DNA of 6,840 nt from an uncultured Microcaldota archaeon (GTDB lineage Archaea > Micrarchaeota > Micrarchaeia > Anstonellales > Anstonellaceae), in assembly GCA_903923795.1 (NCBI GenBank), contig CAIXYX010000105.1, positions 1-6,840 of the forward strand. The letters run 5' to 3'. Both the position numbers and the translations under genes were made by a program. Position 1 is the first letter of the stretch. Each line of letters begins with the position of its first letter. The notes beneath the pieces are model-generated. The model was not told where the DNA came from. It saw only the letters and a list, made by a program, of their open reading frames with translations, and made no database searches. This document shows, piece by piece, positions 4,364 through 6,840 of the stretch.

Positions 4364-6277
4364 ATGGCAAACGAGAAAATCATCGGAATCGACCTTGGCA
4401 CGAGCAATTCGGCAGCCGCAGTTTTGGAGGGTGGCCGCCCTGTAATAATTCCTTCAGCCGAGGGTGCAAGTCTTTACGGCAAAGCCTTCCCGTCCTATGT
4501 GGCATTCACAAAAGACGGACAGCGCCTTGTCGGCGAGCCTGCGCGAAGGCAGTCGGTGTCAAACACAGAAGGCACCGCCATGGCTTTCAAGCGCAAGATG
4601 GGCACAGACTACAAATACAATCTTTTGGGCAAAGACTACAAGCCGCAGGAATTGTCTGCCATGCTCTTGGGCAAAATCAAGGCAGACGCCGAGAGCTTCC
4701 TTGGCGTGCCTGTGAAAAAGGCCGTCATCACCGTGCCAGCATATTTCAACGACAATCAGAGGCAGGCCACAAAAGATGCCGGAGAAATCGCGGGCCTCGA
4801 AGTTGTGCGGCTCGTCAATGAGCCCACGGCAGCTTCGATGGCCTATAGTCTTGACAAAACCGGCGCCGAGCAGCGCATCCTCGTCTTCGATTTAGGCGGC
4901 GGAACGCTCGATGTCACCATAATGGAATTCGGCGGCGGAGTTTTCGAGGTCAAATCCACCTCTGGAGACACGCAATTAGGTGGCACGGACATGGACGGAG
5001 CGGTGCTCGATTACTTGGTCGGCGTCTTTTTGCATGAGACCGGAATCAATGTGCAGTCTGACAAGACGGCCATGCAGCGTTTGCGCGAGGCCGGCGAGAA
5101 AGCCAAGATAGAGCTTTCCACAACCCTTGAATCAGAAATCAACCTTCCTTTCTTGTCAGCAGACAAAACCGGCCCCAAGCATTTCGTGCACAAATTGACG
5201 CGCGCTAAATTGGAGGAAATTCTCGACCCCATCGTGCAGCGCTGCTCGAAGCCTGTCAAGACCGCTTTGGCAGATGCCAAGATGACCTCTGACAATATCC
5301 ACAAAGTCATCATGGTGGGCGGCCCCACGCGCATGCCCATGGTGCAGAAATTCGTCGAGGGCATGCTCGGCCACAAAGTCGAGCGCGGCGTTGACCCGAT
5401 GGAATGCGTTGCATTAGGCGCAGCGATTCAGGCCGGCGTATTGGCGGGAGAAGTGAAAGATGTGCTTTTGCTCGACGTGACTCCGCTCTCTCTTGGTATC
5501 GAGACCATGGGCGGCGTGTTCACCAAACTGATTGAGCGCAACACCACTATCCCCACCAAAAAGTCCCAGATTTTCTCGACCGCATCAGACAGCCAGACAA
5601 CGGTCGAGATAAAGGTTTGCCAAGGCGAGCGCGCCATGGCCGAGGACAATGTGGAGTTGGGCCGCTTCTCGCTTGTGGGCATCCCACCTGCGCCGCGTGG
5701 CTTGCCGCAGATAGAAGTGGCATTCGACATAGACGCCAACGGCATCATCCACGTGACTGCCACCGACAAGGGCACGAACAAGGAGCAGAAGATGCGCATA
5801 ACTGCCCCGCACAAGATGGACAAGGCCGACATCGAGAACAAGATGAAGGACGCCGAGAAATACGCCGAGGAGGACAAAAAGAAGAAAGAGGCGGCCGAGA
5901 CAATGAATGAGGGCGAGATGACTTTGTACACTGCCGAGAAGACCATCAAGGAATTCGGCGACAAGGTGTCATCTGAAGTGCGCAAAGAGGTCGAGGAGAA
6001 ACTCACTGCATTGCGCGGAGCCGTCAACAAAAAAGACGTGATGGCGATTCGCATGGCTTTGGATGCCCTGAATGTGTCATTGCAGAAAATCGGTGAGGAG
6101 ATATACAAAAAGACAGGCGGCGCATCTGGAGGTTCGGGCCCCGGCGGCGCAGGTGGTGCTGGCAGCGGAGGCGCAGGTTCGGGCGGCTCGGCCTCTGGCG
6201 GCTCGGGCGGATTCCCCGGCTCGGGCGGCAGCGGCTCTGGTGATGAGCCGATAGATGCGGAGTTCAAGAAGAAGTGA
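4364..6277 (+). CDS. dnaK: DnaK, Hsp70 chaperone ATPase
   Basis: DnaK binds exposed hydrophobic peptide segments in an ATP-driven cycle with DnaJ and GrpE. The protein has 637 residues. The nucleotide-binding domain (about 1-365) shows phosphate motif 1 IGIDLGTSNS (7-16), ITVPAYFNDNQRQATKDAG (122-140), phosphate 2 VFDLGGGTLDVTI (174-186), STSGDTQLGGTDMD (198-211) and the adenosine motif VIMVGGPTRMP (315-325). The linker DVLLLDVTPLSLG (366-378) leads to the substrate-binding beta domain (QGERAMAEDN, PPAPRGLPQIEVAFDIDANG), a helical lid (about 485-583), a Gly/Ser-rich tail (585-626) and the end DEPIDAEFKKK. The first domain is of the short type, with MGTDYKY leading quickly to PQELSAMLLGKIK. 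It lacks the insertion of about 25 residues found in proteobacterial DnaK, as in Gram-positive and other archaeal homologues. Archaeal dnaK genes are generally thought to be of bacterial origin. All catalytic motifs look intact. Confidence 0.97.
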   Translation: MANEKIIGIDLGTSNSAAAVLEGGRPVIIPSAEGASLYGKAFPSYVAFTKDGQRLVGEPARRQSVSNTEGTAMAFKRKMGTDYKYNLLGKDYKPQELSAMLLGKIKADAESFLGVPVKKAVITVPAYFNDNQRQATKDAGEIAGLEVVRLVNEPTAASMAYSLDKTGAEQRILVFDLGGGTLDVTIMEFGGGVFEVKSTSGDTQLGGTDMDGAVLDYLVGVFLHETGINVQSDKTAMQRLREAGEKAKIELSTTLESEINLPFLSADKTGPKHFVHKLTRAKLEEILDPIVQRCSKPVKTALADAKMTSDNIHKVIMVGGPTRMPMVQKFVEGMLGHKVERGVDPMECVALGAAIQAGVLAGEVKDVLLLDVTPLSLGIETMGGVFTKLIERNTTIPTKKSQIFSTASDSQTTVEIKVCQGERAMAEDNVELGRFSLVGIPPAPRGLPQIEVAFDIDANGIIHVTATDKGTNKEQKMRITAPHKMDKADIENKMKDAEKYAEEDKKKKEAAETMNEGEMTLYTAEKTIKEFGDKVSSEVRKEVEEKLTALRGAVNKKDVMAIRMALDALNVSLQKIGEEIYKKTGGASGGSGPGGAGGAGSGGAGSGGSASGGSGGFPGSGGSGSGDEPIDAEFKKK

Positions 6278-6285
6278 ACTCGGGG

Positions 6286-6309
6286 TTTTTTCTTTCCTTT
6301 TTATTTTTT
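6286..6309 (+). terminator. T-rich tract between dnaK and dnaJ
   Basis: Runs of T (6286-6291, 6297-6302 and 6304-6309) begin nine bases after the dnaK stop and resemble an archaeal U-tract terminator. The tract may end or attenuate the upstream transcript. Its distal part (TTTTTATTTTTT) also sits about 27 bases before 6330 and could double as a weak TATA element for dnaJ. The two readings cannot be separated from sequence. Confidence 0.5.
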
Positions 6310-6336
6310 CCATCCAAGAATTAAGCGGGGTCCAAC

Positions 6337-6840
6337 ATGCCTGCCAAACGCGACTACTATGAAATCCTCGGCCTCTCAAAATCCGCCAGTGTAGACGAGA
6401 TCAAATCCGCCTACCGAAAATTAGCCATGCAGTTCCACCCCGACCGCAACAAAGACGCGGGCGCAGAGGAAAAATTCAAGGAGATCTCCGAAGCCTACGC
6501 GGTCCTTTCCGACCCCGAGAAACGGCGCACCTACGACCAATACGGCCATTCGGGCTTCGACCAGCGCTATTCGCAGGAAGACATCTTCCGCAATGCCGAT
6601 TTCGGCGATTTCCAGGACCTGTTCCGCTCCATGGGTTTCTCGTTCGGCGATATGGGGGATATGGAAGGCAGCCCCTTCGGCTCGATGTTCGGCTCCATGT
6701 TCAGCCAAGGAAGACAAGTCGGCGCGAACTTGATGGCCGAAGTATCAATCGACCTCAAAGAGGCGGCCAAAGGCACCAGCCGCACGATTGAATATTCCCG
6801 CCGCGCACCCTGCGACATGTGCAAAGGAACGGGCGCGCAA
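6337..6840 (+). CDS. dnaJ: DnaJ (Hsp40) co-chaperone, N-terminal part
   Basis: DnaJ delivers substrates to DnaK and stimulates its ATPase through the J domain. The frame is open for 168 codons to the window edge, where it is cut. The J domain (about 5-70) begins RDYYEILGLSKSAS, has the essential HPD at 34-36, and continues through KFKEISEAYAVLSDPEKRRTYDQYG. A Gly/Phe/Met-rich region follows (about 71-125, including FGDFQDLFRSMGFSFGDMGDM). Next comes the start of the substrate-binding domain (LMAEVSIDLKEAAKGTSRTI, 132-151) and the first zinc repeat, CDMCKGTG (159-166). The remaining three zinc repeats would lie beyond the window, so this is a full type I DnaJ as far as can be seen. ATG 6337 is the family-typical start. 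The upstream GGGGT (6327-6331) is only a weak ribosome binding site. It lies 59 nt after dnaK, across a T-rich tract. Confidence 0.95.
   Translation, partial: MPAKRDYYEILGLSKSASVDEIKSAYRKLAMQFHPDRNKDAGAEEKFKEISEAYAVLSDPEKRRTYDQYGHSGFDQRYSQEDIFRNADFGDFQDLFRSMGFSFGDMGDMEGSPFGSMFGSMFSQGRQVGANLMAEVSIDLKEAAKGTSRTIEYSRRAPCDMCKGTGAQ

Noticed and set aside
5428..6267. 279-residue open frame on the minus strand
   Set aside because: It is antisense to the conserved part of dnaK and is a by-product of its codon bias; the Pro/Glu-rich start mirrors the Gly/Ser tail of DnaK.

Overview
The window looks like part of an archaeal chromosome. The main signs are a tRNA gene interrupted at the canonical 37/38 position by an intron with a bulge-helix-bulge splice motif, A/T-rich TATA boxes about 26 bases before start codons, T-rich tracts after genes in place of classical bacterial hairpin terminators, no CCA encoded at the tRNA 3' end, and a surface protein rich in N-glycosylation sequons. 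The DUF2085-type membrane protein and the bacterial-type GrpE/DnaK/DnaJ set would fit a mesophilic archaeon, possibly of the DPANN group, but the sequence here does not settle the phylum. DNA is GC-rich in genes, and TGA and TAG act as ordinary stops.

Layout. (1) 1-152: the last 49 codons of an unidentified protein, then a T-rich terminator. (2) 191-570: a densely structured non-coding region. tRNA-Arg(CCT) lies on the minus strand with a 112-nt intron. Two copies of a hairpin-containing repeat sit beside its exons: copy B inside the intron, next to the 5' splice site, and copy A just after the tRNA 3' end. Copy A carries an extra segment of about 114 nt that can fold into a branched structure. 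(3) 597-605: one TATA element placed so that it could serve both the tRNA (minus) and the next gene (plus). (4) 627-1262: a small polytopic membrane protein of the DUF2085 type. (5) 1331-2923: a large secreted, C-terminally anchored, probably glycosylated surface protein. (6) 3035-6840: a heat-shock cluster, made of a winged-helix regulator, grpE, dnaK and the start of dnaJ.

How the genes work together. The regulator, grpE and dnaK are closely spaced (18 and 26 nt) and probably form one transcript. An 8-bp inverted repeat (TACATTTA...TAAATGTA) brackets the only good TATA box in front of the regulator, so it is a natural candidate operator for autoregulation of the chaperone operon. DnaK (Hsp70 ATPase), GrpE (its nucleotide-exchange factor) and DnaJ (its J-domain partner) form the protein-folding machine. 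A T-rich tract between dnaK and dnaJ suggests that dnaJ is transcribed at a different level or from its own promoter. The regulator at the head of a transcript appears leaderless, while grpE and dnaK have clear GAGGT Shine-Dalgarno sites.

The least explained part is 191-530: the paired hairpin elements around the intron-containing tRNA, and the branched insertion in one of them.
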